Positions 5,926 to 13,060 of a stretch of 57,203 bases of DNA are shown piece after piece (within the stretch, counting starts at the first letter, position 1; every line of letters starts with the position of its first letter). The notes beneath the pieces are model-generated. The model saw nothing but the letters and a program-made list of their open reading frames with translations, was not told where the DNA came from and did not search any database. The translations under genes were made by a program, and so were the position numbers. This stretch comes from an uncultured Bacteroidales bacterium. GTDB taxonomy: Bacteria; Bacteroidota; Bacteroidia; Bacteroidales; Paludibacteraceae. The stretch spans positions 1 through 57,203 of the forward strand of contig CACZZL010000013.1 of NCBI GenBank assembly GCA_902785605.1, given 5' to 3'.

Positions 5926-7041
5926 TTAATCATCTTTCTCGTTGAATTCGTCAATCCATTCTTTCAACTTGCGCTGTAGGAGTGCCTTGTCCGGTAAATA
6001 GAGCGAATATTGTGCGGCATAGACATTTGAGTCTTTCGGCAAAGTCAGTTCAACCAACGCATCGCTCTTTTCCTCGCACAACAATATACCTATTGTGGGG
6101 TTCTCAAAGTCCTGTTTAATATAGCGATCATAATAATTGACATACATCTGCATTTGACCAAGATCCTGATGAGTTAAATCGCCAATCTTCAAATCAATGA
6201 GTACATAGCATTTAAGCAAGCGATTGTAGAATATCAAGTCAACGAAGAAATTACGTTCATCAAATACAAAATGCTTTTGGCGCGTCTCAAACAAGAAACC
6301 CTTACCCATTTCCAAAAGAAATTGTTGCATTTTGTTAATGATAGCATTTTCTAATTTCGATTCCGAATAGGCAGCCTCTCGCTTGAGACCAAGGAACTCT
6401 AGCGTAATCGGGTTCTTGATAACATCTTCCGGCTTTTCAATAGTCAGTCCTTCACGCGCGAGACGCATAACCTCGTCTTTGTTACGACTAAGAGCTAAAC
6501 GCTCATATAAGCTGCTGCCTACTTGACGACTGAGTTGCTTAACTGACCACTGTTGTTGAGCGCACTCCAACTCATAGAAACTACGCGCCTCGATATTCTC
6601 AATGCGCATTAAGATAAGATAATGCGACCACGAGAGTATAAAACGAGGCAACTGAATTGGAGCAACGGCGTTGCTCGAATTTACAACCGCCTTAGAATCA
6701 GCAGTTTCTATATGATTCTCCAATTGGAGCAACGGCGTTGCGCTAATTGAAGCATTGGCGTATGCTTGATAAAACTGGCGACATCTTTTAAGGGTGTCAA
6801 AAGTCCAATCTTCGCCATATCGCTCCATCAAACGAGCGGACAACTGACGAAGTACTTGTTCTCCGTACTTTGCTCGTTCGCCTTGCTGCTCATCCTCCAA
6901 GATATAACGCCCAACTTCATAGCGAGTTTTAACCTCTGCTATCTTGACAGCGTTAACTACGTACGAGCGCGCTTGATCAATTAAAGAAGAAATGCGCTCG
7001 AACAATGCATCAATTCTTTCTGTCGTTTCTATATTAGCCAT
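5926..7041 (-). CDS. YhcG/DUF1016-type PDDEXK nuclease domain protein
   Basis: 371 residues. N-terminal DUF1016 domain (LMERYGEDWTFDTLKRCRQF; LSWSHYLILMRIENIEARSF; WSVKQLSRQVGSSLYERL) followed by a PD-(D/E)XK nuclease fold around residues 265-290 (ERNFFVDLIFYNRLL, then VLIDLKIG). The usual E of the E-x-K box is D here (DLK), which the family tolerates. The family is a common mobile singleton suspected of roles in DNA processing or defence; activity is not proven. A variable insert (about 105-130) contains two offset copies of a 20-base sequence (6656, 6722). Driven by the duplicated promoter at 7089-7121; lower GC than the surroundings. Confidence 0.85.
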   Translation of the reverse strand: MANIETTERIDALFERISSLIDQARSYVVNAVKIAEVKTRYEVGRYILEDEQQGERAKYGEQVLRQLSARLMERYGEDWTFDTLKRCRQFYQAYANASISATPLLQLENHIETADSKAVVNSSNAVAPIQLPRFILSWSHYLILMRIENIEARSFYELECAQQQWSVKQLSRQVGSSLYERLALSRNKDEVMRLAREGLTIEKPEDVIKNPITLEFLGLKREAAYSESKLENAIINKMQQFLLEMGKGFLFETRQKHFVFDERNFFVDLIFYNRLLKCYVLIDLKIGDLTHQDLGQMQMYVNYYDRYIKQDFENPTIGILLCEEKSDALVELTLPKDSNVYAAQYSLYLPDKALLQRKLKEWIDEFNEKDD

Positions 7042-7086
7042 AACTTATATTTATCGGTCGTGATTATGCGTGCATATAAATAATCC

Positions 7087-7155
7087 GCTGCAAAGGTACA
7101 ACTTTTTTTTGAATTGTGCAACAAAAAACCCACCTTTTTAATGAAGCAGGCAAAA
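7087..7155. repeat. Duplicated promoter region, copy 2
   Basis: Partner of 4780-4850. It contains the minus-strand promoter TTGCAC (7116-7121) and TACCTTTGCA (7089-7098) ahead of the YhcG-like gene. Confidence 0.7.
7089..7121 (-). promoter_or_regulatory. Promoter of the YhcG-like gene
   Basis: TTGCAC at 7116-7121 and TACCTTTGCA at 7089-7098 on the minus strand, about 50 bases upstream of the start codon at 7041. Confidence 0.75.
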
Positions 7156-7221
7156 AAAATCCCCCTAACAGCCAAAATTTCGCAAAAGAATCACCACCGG
7201 AGGTAGAGGTCGAGAAAAAAA

Positions 7222-7335
7222 TTAGTACAGCAGGTGCATTTTGGACTTGTCGCGCCAGCCGGCTTGGTACTCGTTTTTGACGAAGAAAATTTTGAGGTCG
7301 GCCTGGTACTCATAGTTGGTGGAGTCGTGCCAGTT
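7222..7335 (-). pseudogene. C-terminal remnant of a DUF6150 family gene
   Basis: The minus strand reads HDSTNYEYQADLKIFF then VKNEYQAGWRDKSK, ending in HLLY and a stop at 7222. Repeated YEYQAD/EYQAGW motifs and the K-x-H-L-x-Y end are what I know of DUF6150 proteins. Upstream the frame is cut: a TAA lies in the heptad array (7334-7370) that adjoins it, and no start codon remains. A heptad array sits exactly at the breakpoint. Confidence 0.65.
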
Positions 7336-7370
7336 TGATGTACAAAGTTACAATGTACAATGTACAAAGG
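7334..7370. repeat. Heptad array (ATGTACA type), intergenic
   Basis: Units such as TGTACAA, AGTTACA, ATGTACA. This 37-base stretch is identical to 9611-9647 inside the DUF1015 gene. Confidence 0.9.
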
Positions 7371-7416
7371 AAAAAATCACCCTCTAAAACGATTTTTCTA
7401 TTTTTATAGAAAATAA

Positions 7417-7450
7417 TTTGCACATATGAAAAATTTTTCGTACCTTTGCA
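7417..7450 (+). promoter_or_regulatory. Promoter of the ion channel gene
   Basis: TTTGCA at 7417-7422 and TACCTTTGCA at 7441-7450, 25 bases before the ATG at 7475. Confidence 0.8.
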
Positions 7451-7474
7451 GCGCATTTTATGTGAACACAAGAA

Positions 7475-8272
7475 ATGAGACAACGGATACATAGGCTTTT
7501 TCTGAATGATCGGTTTATTTTGTCGGTCATTTTGATCAATTCATGCATCATCTACGCGCAAGTAGCAGGGGTAAGCAATATCGTGCTGGACTCCTTAGAT
7601 TTGCTGTGCCTGCTGATCTTCATCGCGGAGATGATCGTCAAGCACATCGAGTACGGTGTGCGCGGCTATTGGAAAGACGGATGGAACCGATTGGACGGGT
7701 TGTTGGTCATCCTGTCGCTGCCGACATTAGTAGAACTGTTCATTCCGCTGGATATGATGAACCTGTCGTTCCTGATGATTCTCAGAATGCTGCGTATTGT
7801 GCGTTTCTTCCGCGTGCTGCATTTCTTCCCGAACTTCAGCAAAGTGGTCAAAGGTTTCAAGGATGCGATGCACGACTCGTACGCGATATTGCTCAGTTTC
7901 TTTGTGATCATCGTCATCTTCGGTCTGATCAACTGCAGCCTGTTTCGAGAAGCCGATCCGGAGCATTTCCAAACCCCACTCCGCTCTATCTACGCCGTGT
8001 TCCAGATGTGTACGCTGGAGGGATGGTACGAGATCCCCAATACGGTCGCAGCATATTACGGCGGTGCAACGGTGGCCGCCGAACTGGTACGCATCTATTT
8101 CTGCATCCTGCTGATCCTGGGCGGTATCATCGGCATGTCGTTTCTTAACTCCATCTTCGTCGATGCGATGGTGGCGGATAACAACGACGACGTGAAAGCC
8201 AAGCTGGATGAGATGCAGAAGACGCTGGATGAACTGAATAAGAAAATCAATCAATTGAACAAAAAGCAATAA
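7475..8272 (+). CDS. Voltage-gated ion channel, bacterial NaV/CaV type
   Basis: 265 residues, six transmembrane segments. S4 (about 102-115) is ILRMLRIVRFFRVLHFF with four Arg at three-residue spacing. The pore loop holds the filter TLEGWYE (180-186), matching TLESWAS of NaChBac except for Gly at the fourth position. One subunit gives one repeat, so the channel should be a homotetramer. The C-terminal end (about 238-265) is a coiled coil (LDEMQKTLDELNKKINQLNK), as in this family, helping tetramer assembly. Inner membrane. Glycine at that filter position has been linked to calcium preference in a related bacterial channel (from memory), so ion choice is open. Own promoter; bactofilin follows after 18 bases. 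Confidence 0.88.
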   Translation: MRQRIHRLFLNDRFILSVILINSCIIYAQVAGVSNIVLDSLDLLCLLIFIAEMIVKHIEYGVRGYWKDGWNRLDGLLVILSLPTLVELFIPLDMMNLSFLMILRMLRIVRFFRVLHFFPNFSKVVKGFKDAMHDSYAILLSFFVIIVIFGLINCSLFREADPEHFQTPLRSIYAVFQMCTLEGWYEIPNTVAAYYGGATVAAELVRIYFCILLILGGIIGMSFLNSIFVDAMVADNNDDVKAKLDEMQKTLDELNKKINQLNKKQ

Positions 8273-8290
8273 CTAAAAACACAACATACT

Positions 8291-8659
8291 ATGTTTAACG
8301 AGAAAACAAATGGACAAAGCGGCATGATGTTTAACGCACTGACCGCAGGAAGTAAGATTGTAGGAACGATCACAGCCGATAGCGATTTTCGTATCGACGG
8401 TACGATCGAGGGTGATTTGAACTGTACGGGCAAGGTTGTGATAGGTGAAGCAGGACGTATCAAAGGTACGATCACCTGCCAGAACGCAGAGATAATGGGT
8501 CTGTTGGACGGTAAGATCACTTGCAGCCAGCAGTTGTCGCTCCGCGCCAACGGTAAGATCGTCGGCGACGTGCACACCAAGACCCTGATCGTCGAGCCGG
8601 GTGCGGTGTTCAACGGTACTTGCGCGATGGGAGGAGCGAAGGCAGAGCCTTCAAAATGA
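8291..8659 (+). CDS. Bactofilin (polymer-forming cytoskeletal protein)
   Basis: 122 residues, within the usual size range. The central bactofilin domain is a right-handed beta-helix visible as short regular rungs: GSKIVGTITADSDFRIDGTI, EGDLNCTGKVVIGEAGRIKG, then NGKIVGDVHTKTLIVEPGAV. Flanked by short polar ends, as is typical. Bactofilins polymerise without nucleotide into membrane-associated filaments that organise cell-wall work. Here it follows an ion channel gene in the same direction and may share its transcript. Its stop codon (TGAATAATTAATAA) leads directly into a heptad array. Confidence 0.92.
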   Translation: MFNEKTNGQSGMMFNALTAGSKIVGTITADSDFRIDGTIEGDLNCTGKVVIGEAGRIKGTITCQNAEIMGLLDGKITCSQQLSLRANGKIVGDVHTKTLIVEPGAVFNGTCAMGGAKAEPSK

Positions 8660-8745
8660 ATAATTAATAATGATATAATCGTGCCTTTTGGCTAAGAATA
8701 ATGAATATTTGTCTCATTAATCATTGATCATTAATCATTATATAA
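8658..8745. repeat. Heptad array, inverted pair, between bactofilin and DUF1015
   Basis: Left part has AATAATG-type units; right part has ATTAATC, ATTGATC, ATTAATC, ATTATAT, the reverse complement type. The two halves can pair. Confidence 0.75.
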
Positions 8746-8746
8746 C

Positions 8747-10045
8747 ATGAAAATCAAACCGTTCAAGGGAATACGTCCGCCGAAAGAGTTGGTGGAGCAA
8801 GTGAGCAGTCGTCCGTACGACGTGCTCAACAGTGAGGAAGCACGTGAAGAGGCGAAAGGCAACGCCAAGTCGCTGTATCATATCATCAAGCCGGAAATCA
8901 ATTTTGCGCCGGGCACGGATGAGCACGACCCGCGTGTGTACGATGCGGCCGTGGAGCAGTTCCGATTGTTCAAACAGAACGGCTGGCTCGTGCAGGACCC
9001 GACGGAGAAGTACTACGTCTATGCGCAAACGATAATGGCGAATGGACGAATGGGTAATGGCGAATGTGATAAGACCCAATACGGTTTGGTAGTGGGTGCA
9101 TGGGTGGATGACTACCTGGAGGGACGCATCAAGAAGCACGAGTTGACGCGACGCGATAAAGAGGAAGATCGCATGAAGCATGTGCGCGTGCTCAACGCGA
9201 ACATGGAACCGGTGTTCTTTGCCTACCCGCACCGCGATGACCTGGATGCGATCGTAGCCGAGGTGACCAAAGGCGAGCCGGAGTACGATTTTATCGGCGC
9301 ACCGGAAGGCTTCCGCCACACGTTCTGGGTGATCAATGACGAAAAGACGATTGCGCGCATCACCGAGATCTTTGCCGAGATTCCGGCAATGTATATCGCA
9401 GACGGACACCACCGAAGCGCAGCTGCAGCACGCGTAGGTGCTGAACTGCGCAATGTACAAAGGGACGATGTACAATGTACGAAGGAGTCGGATTTCTTCC
9501 TGGCCGTGTGCTTCCCGGATAATCAGTTGAACATCATTGATTATAACCGCGTGGTGAAAGACCTCAACGGGCTGACAGAAGAGGAGTTCCTCAAGGCCCT
9601 TGAAGAGGACTTTGATGTACAAAGTTACAATGTACAATGTACAAAGGGAGATTATTCTGCAGTAAAGCCCAAAGCGCTGCATAACTTCAGCCTGTACTTG
9701 GGCGGTAAGTGGTACTCGTTGACCGCCAAAGCAGGCCGGTACGACGACAACGATCCGATTGGTGTGCTGGATGTGACGATCTCGAGCAATCTGATTCTGG
9801 ACAAGATTCTGGGCATCAAGGATCTGCGTTCGGACAAACGCATCGATTTCGTAGGCGGCATCCGCGGACTCGGTGAGTTGCAAAGACGTGTGGATAGCGG
9901 TGAGATGAAAATGGCGCTGGCCCTCTACCCCGTCACCATGCAGCAGATCATCGATATCGCAGACAGCGGCAACATCATGCCGCCTAAGACCACCTGGTTC
10001 GAACCAAAGCTGCGCTCGGGATTGGTAATCCACGAGCTGAATTGA
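8747..10045 (+). CDS. DUF1015 family protein
   Basis: 432 residues, close to family length. Family hallmarks: the N-terminal FKGIRPPKELVEQVSSRPYD, the central IADGHHRSAAAA motif, and FLAVCFPDNQLNIIDYNRVV. DUF1015 proteins are often found next to serine or phosphonate metabolism genes; the enzyme activity is unclear. Three heptad arrays are read in frame: 9032-9069 (giving MANGRMGNGE), 9451-9485 (NVQRDDVQCTKE) and 9611-9647 (FDVQSYNVQCTK). All three are in surface-loop-like places between conserved blocks. Probably cytoplasmic. Confidence 0.88.
   Translation: MKIKPFKGIRPPKELVEQVSSRPYDVLNSEEAREEAKGNAKSLYHIIKPEINFAPGTDEHDPRVYDAAVEQFRLFKQNGWLVQDPTEKYYVYAQTIMANGRMGNGECDKTQYGLVVGAWVDDYLEGRIKKHELTRRDKEEDRMKHVRVLNANMEPVFFAYPHRDDLDAIVAEVTKGEPEYDFIGAPEGFRHTFWVINDEKTIARITEIFAEIPAMYIADGHHRSAAAARVGAELRNVQRDDVQCTKESDFFLAVCFPDNQLNIIDYNRVVKDLNGLTEEEFLKALEEDFDVQSYNVQCTKGDYSAVKPKALHNFSLYLGGKWYSLTAKAGRYDDNDPIGVLDVTISSNLILDKILGIKDLRSDKRIDFVGGIRGLGELQRRVDSGEMKMALALYPVTMQQIIDIADSGNIMPPKTTWFEPKLRSGLVIHELN
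9032..9069. repeat. Heptad array inside the DUF1015 gene (AATGGCG type)
   Basis: AATGGCGAATGGAC and GTAATGGCGAATG units, near-7-base period with one extra base, read in frame. Confidence 0.65.
9451..9485. repeat. Heptad array inside the DUF1015 gene (ATGTACA type, first)
   Basis: CAATGTACAAAGG, GACGATGTACAATGTAC and GAAGG in frame, encoding NVQRDDVQCTK. A close relative lies on the sense strand of mnmE (42555-42591). Confidence 0.8.
9611..9647. repeat. Heptad array inside the DUF1015 gene (ATGTACA type, second)
   Basis: 37 bases identical to the intergenic array at 7334-7370. Codons start at 9611 (TTT GAT GTA CAA) and the reading continues without a stop. Confidence 0.9.
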
Positions 10046-10106
10046 CGATTGGACGATTGACGAGGTACGATTTATTGACGATTGAAAGATATTGAACGAT
10101 TGAAAA
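10046..10106. repeat. Heptad array spanning the gap and start of porE
   Basis: GACGATT and TTGAAAG-type units. The two possible TTG starts of porE (10082 and 10100) are both part of the array. Confidence 0.75.
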
Positions 10107-12169
10107 ATAGAAATTATATATATATATTTGCTATTTGCTCGTTGCTCCTGTGTCTGTCGAGTTGCAGTATACAGCAGCGGATCAAACGGGCGGATAAGAA
10201 GTTCGCGATCGGTGAGTACTACACCGCGGCCGATATGTACAAGCAGTGCTACGGCCGGTTGAGTACGCAGAAAGATCGGGAACTGAAGGGCTATGTCGCC
10301 TTCCGTCAAGGGGAGTGCTACCGCTACATCAACAACCCCAAAGCGGCGAACTGCTACCAGAGCGCGCTGCGCTGCAAGTACCAGTTGCAGGACTCGACGA
10401 TCTATCTGCATGCAGCCCAGGTGCTGCAGTACCAAGGTAAGTACAAAGAGGCGATCAAACACTACGATTCGTACCTCGAAGCCCACCCGACTGACTACGT
10501 GGCGCTGGGCGGTAAGTACGCGTGCATGAAGATCGACGAATGGAAGCGCGAGACAAGTCGCTACCGTGTTTCGGAAGCGAAGGAGTTTGGCGCCAAGCGC
10601 GCAAGCAGCTTCGCGCCGATGTTTATCGGTGCCGGTAATGATGCGCTCATGTTCACTTCTAACCGGCAGGAGAAGCAGAAAGGCGGTTCGAAGAAACTCA
10701 AACGACCGAGTAACGTGACGGGACAGCAGCTGTTCCAGTTGTACCAGACCCGTAAGAACGCAGCCGGCGCATGGGAAGAGATCGAGTTGGCGGAAGGATT
10801 GTACGATGCCCCGAAAGAGGAACAGGCCAACGACTCGACAGGCGGTAAGCAAGCCGGCACAGCCGAGATGGGTGTGTGCTGTTTCACGTCTGACGGACGA
10901 ACGATGTATTTTACGTATTCGAAGCCGGTGAACGGCAAGGACCTGGGTGCTAAGATCTACCGCAGTGACCGCTCCAGCGGCGAATGGGGTGAACCGCAGG
11001 AGGTGAAACTGTTTGCCGACAGCTCGATCACCGTCGGACACCCGGCACTCAATCCTGCCGGCGACACGCTCTATTTCGTGAGTGACGCGCCCGGAGGTAT
11101 AGGCGGGAAAGATATATGGTGTGCCGAACTGGACAACAGCGAATGGGTCAACCCCCAACCGCTTGGACCGGGCATCAACACGACAGCCGATGAGATGTAT
11201 CCGTACATCCATGCCGATGGTACGCTCTACTTCGCGAGCAACGGACATCCGGGTTACGGCGGTCTGGATCTGTTCAAAGCAACCCGCGACACGACGGTCA
11301 CTGATTCGGTGGTGTGGGTGCTCTTTAATCTGGGCGCACCGTTCAACAGCAACGGAGATGATTTCGGTATCACGTTCGCCGGAGAGACGCAGGACGGGTT
11401 CTTCTCCTCCAACCGAGGCGACAAGAAAGGATATGACAAGATCTATCAGTTCACCCTGCCGGAGATGGAGTTCCTCGCTGAAGGACTGATCACGGACGAG
11501 GCGGGCACACCGCTGTCCGACGCCCAACTGCGTATCGTCGGTTCGGACGGCACGAACAGCAAAGTGAATGCACGCCGCGACGGCACGTATAAGATCAAAC
11601 TCAAGAAGGATGTCAAGTACGTCATGCTCGTCACCGCACGCGGATACCTCAACGACAAAGAGCGGTGGAACACGCTGGACCTCAAGGACAGCAAGACCTA
11701 CACGATGAACTTCGCGCTCAGCCCGATCAGCCGACCGGTGAAGATGGAGAACATCTTCTATGAGTTCGGCCGATGGGAACTGACCGAGGCCAGCACCGAG
11801 GAGTTGCTCAAGTTAGTGAAGTTGCTGCAAGACAACCCCAATATCACCATCGAGCTCAGTGCCCACACGGATATGAAAGGTAGCGACGAGTTCAACGCCG
11901 AGTTGTCGCAGAAACGTGCGCAGAGTTGCTGTAACTTCCTCATCGAGCACGGCATCGAGTCCGAACGTCTCACGCCGGTCGGATACGGCGAGACCAAACC
12001 CGTGGTGTGCGACAAGGCGCTCAACAAACAGTATCCGTTCATTCCGGTCGAGCAAGTGCTGGACGAAGCGTTCATCTCTACCCTGCCCGAAGACAAACAG
12101 GAGATTTGCCACCAGATCAACCGACGCACGGAGTTCAAGGTGGTCAAGACAACGTATAAACTGTATTAG
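10082..12169 (+). CDS. porE: PorE-like type IX secretion lipoprotein (TPR, WD40-like, CRD, OmpA)
   Basis: 695 residues in the order known for PorE: lipoprotein signal with Cys near residue 28 (LLLCLSSCS), TPR repeats (about 35-160), a PD40/WD40-like propeller with repeated TSNR, YFVSD and YFASNGHPGYGG blades (about 185-470), a carboxypeptidase-regulatory-like fold (about 475-560), and a C-terminal OmpA peptidoglycan-binding domain (SAHTDMKGSDEFNAELSQKR, VGYGETKP). PorE anchors type IX secretion machinery to peptidoglycan. No ATG is available: the start is a TTG at 10082 or at 10100, and the latter gives a cleaner signal peptide (MKNRNYIYIF). Other OmpA-family lipoproteins share parts of this layout, so the symbol is probable, not certain. 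Confidence 0.8.
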   Translation: MKDIERLKNRNYIYIFAICSLLLCLSSCSIQQRIKRADKKFAIGEYYTAADMYKQCYGRLSTQKDRELKGYVAFRQGECYRYINNPKAANCYQSALRCKYQLQDSTIYLHAAQVLQYQGKYKEAIKHYDSYLEAHPTDYVALGGKYACMKIDEWKRETSRYRVSEAKEFGAKRASSFAPMFIGAGNDALMFTSNRQEKQKGGSKKLKRPSNVTGQQLFQLYQTRKNAAGAWEEIELAEGLYDAPKEEQANDSTGGKQAGTAEMGVCCFTSDGRTMYFTYSKPVNGKDLGAKIYRSDRSSGEWGEPQEVKLFADSSITVGHPALNPAGDTLYFVSDAPGGIGGKDIWCAELDNSEWVNPQPLGPGINTTADEMYPYIHADGTLYFASNGHPGYGGLDLFKATRDTTVTDSVVWVLFNLGAPFNSNGDDFGITFAGETQDGFFSSNRGDKKGYDKIYQFTLPEMEFLAEGLITDEAGTPLSDAQLRIVGSDGTNSKVNARRDGTYKIKLKKDVKYVMLVTARGYLNDKERWNTLDLKDSKTYTMNFALSPISRPVKMENIFYEFGRWELTEASTEELLKLVKLLQDNPNITIELSAHTDMKGSDEFNAELSQKRAQSCCNFLIEHGIESERLTPVGYGETKPVVCDKALNKQYPFIPVEQVLDEAFISTLPEDKQEICHQINRRTEFKVVKTTYKLY

Positions 12170-12238
12170 CCGTCAGCTATCAGCCGTCAGCCGTCAGAAA
12201 GCTGAATGCTGAAAACTGAATGCTGAAAGCTTAAAATA
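12170..12238. repeat. Heptad array, inverted pair, between porE and thyA
   Basis: About four GTCAGCC-type units followed by five GCTGAAT/GCTGAAA-type units, the reverse complement type. A hairpin of the whole gap is possible. Confidence 0.85.
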
Positions 12239-12240
12239 TT

Positions 12241-13035
12241 ATGCAACAATATTTAGATTTATGCAAGCGGGTGCTGGAAGAAGGCACCGAGAAACATGAC
12301 CGTACAGGTACCGGCACCAAGTCGGTGTTCGGTCATCAGATGCGGTTCAAGATGGAGGACGGTTTTCCGCTGCTCACCACCAAGAAACTGCATCTCAAAT
12401 CGATCATCTACGAACTGTTGTGGTTCTTGCAAGGCGACACCAACGTCAAGTACCTGCAGGATCACGGCGTGCGGATCTGGAACGAATGGGCGGACGAGAA
12501 CGGTGACCTGGGTCCGGTCTACGGACACCAATGGCGTTCGTGGCCCGATTATAACGGCGGTACGATTGACCAGATCGCCAATGTGGTCAAAATGATTAAG
12601 GAAAATCCGGACAGCCGTCGTATGCTCGTCAGTGCATGGAACGTAGCCGAAGTGGAGAAGATGGCGCTGCCGCCTTGTCACTGCCTGTTCCAGTTCTACG
12701 TGGCAGACGGCAAATTGTCGCTGCAGTTGTATCAACGCAGTGCGGATATCTTCCTTGGCGTACCGTTCAACATCGCATCCTACGCGCTGCTGCTGCAGAT
12801 GATGGCACAAGTGACGGGACTGCAATGCGGTGATTTCGTGCATACGCTCGGAGATGCCCATATCTACCTGAACCATCTGGAGCAGGTGCAGTTGCAATTG
12901 ACCCGCGAGCCGAGACCGCTGCCTAAAATGATTATTAACCCTGAGGTGAAGGATCTGTTCAGCTTTCAGTATTCAGATTTCAGCCTTCAGAATTATGATC
13001 CGCACCCGCATATCGCAGGAGTGGTAGCTGTTTAA
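12241..13035 (+). CDS. thyA: Thymidylate synthase
   Basis: 264 residues, the size of short bacterial ThyA. Catalytic Cys146 in [10 protein letters not shown]; folate and dUMP contacts in RRMLVSAWN and [13 protein letters not shown]; near the C-terminus the family signature Y-x-x-H-x is present ([10 protein letters not shown]). Converts dUMP to dTMP with methylene-tetrahydrofolate, giving dihydrofolate for the adjacent folA product. Notably the C-terminal segment [10 protein letters not shown] is encoded by four TTCAG heptads spaced exactly 7 bases, and the residues still fit the family pattern, as if the array replaced the native sequence without changing length. Confidence 0.97.
   Translation: MQQYLDLCKRVLEEGTEKHDRTGTGTKSVFGHQMRFKMEDGFPLLTTKKLHLKSIIYELLWFLQGDTNVKYLQDHGVRIWNEWADENGDLGPVYGHQWRSWPDYNGGTIDQIANVVKMIKENPDSRRMLVSAWNVAEVEKMALPPCHCLFQFYVADGKLSLQLYQRSADIFLGVPFNIASYALLLQMMAQVTGLQCGDFVHTLGDAHIYLNHLEQVQLQLTREPRPLPKMIINPEVKDLFSFQYSDFSLQNYDPHPHIAGVVAV
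12965..12992. repeat. Heptad array inside thyA (TTCAGNN type)
   Basis: TTCAG begins at 12965, 12972, 12979 and 12986: four exact 7-base periods (TTCAGTA, TTCAGAT, TTCAGCC, TTCAGAA), in frame. Confidence 0.8.
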
Positions 13036-13060
13036 TTAAAAATTAAAAATTAAGAATTAA
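13034..13060. repeat. Heptad array between thyA and folA (AAAATTA type)
   Basis: AATTAAAAATTAAAAATTAA followed by GAATTAA; its last A belongs to the ATG start of folA. Intergenic twin of the array inside tex (13763-13790). Confidence 0.9.

Larger units (their letters stand above)
7042..7474. other. Gene-free stretch of 433 bases
   Basis: From left to right: promoter of the YhcG-like gene (7089-7121) in the duplicated segment, an AT-rich filler (about 7150-7221) in which I see nothing, a DUF6150 C-terminal remnant (7222-7335), a heptad array (7334-7370) and the rightward promoter of the ion channel (7417-7450). Confidence 0.7.

Noticed and set aside
8738-11527. A 929-residue open frame on the minus strand
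   Set aside because: It runs antisense to the DUF1015 and porE genes, whose families are recognised; its composition (rich in R, V, L, H) is what antisense of coding DNA gives. Similar antisense frames at 12259-12897, 16090-16845, 18997-19896 and 20045-20731 were rejected for the same reason.
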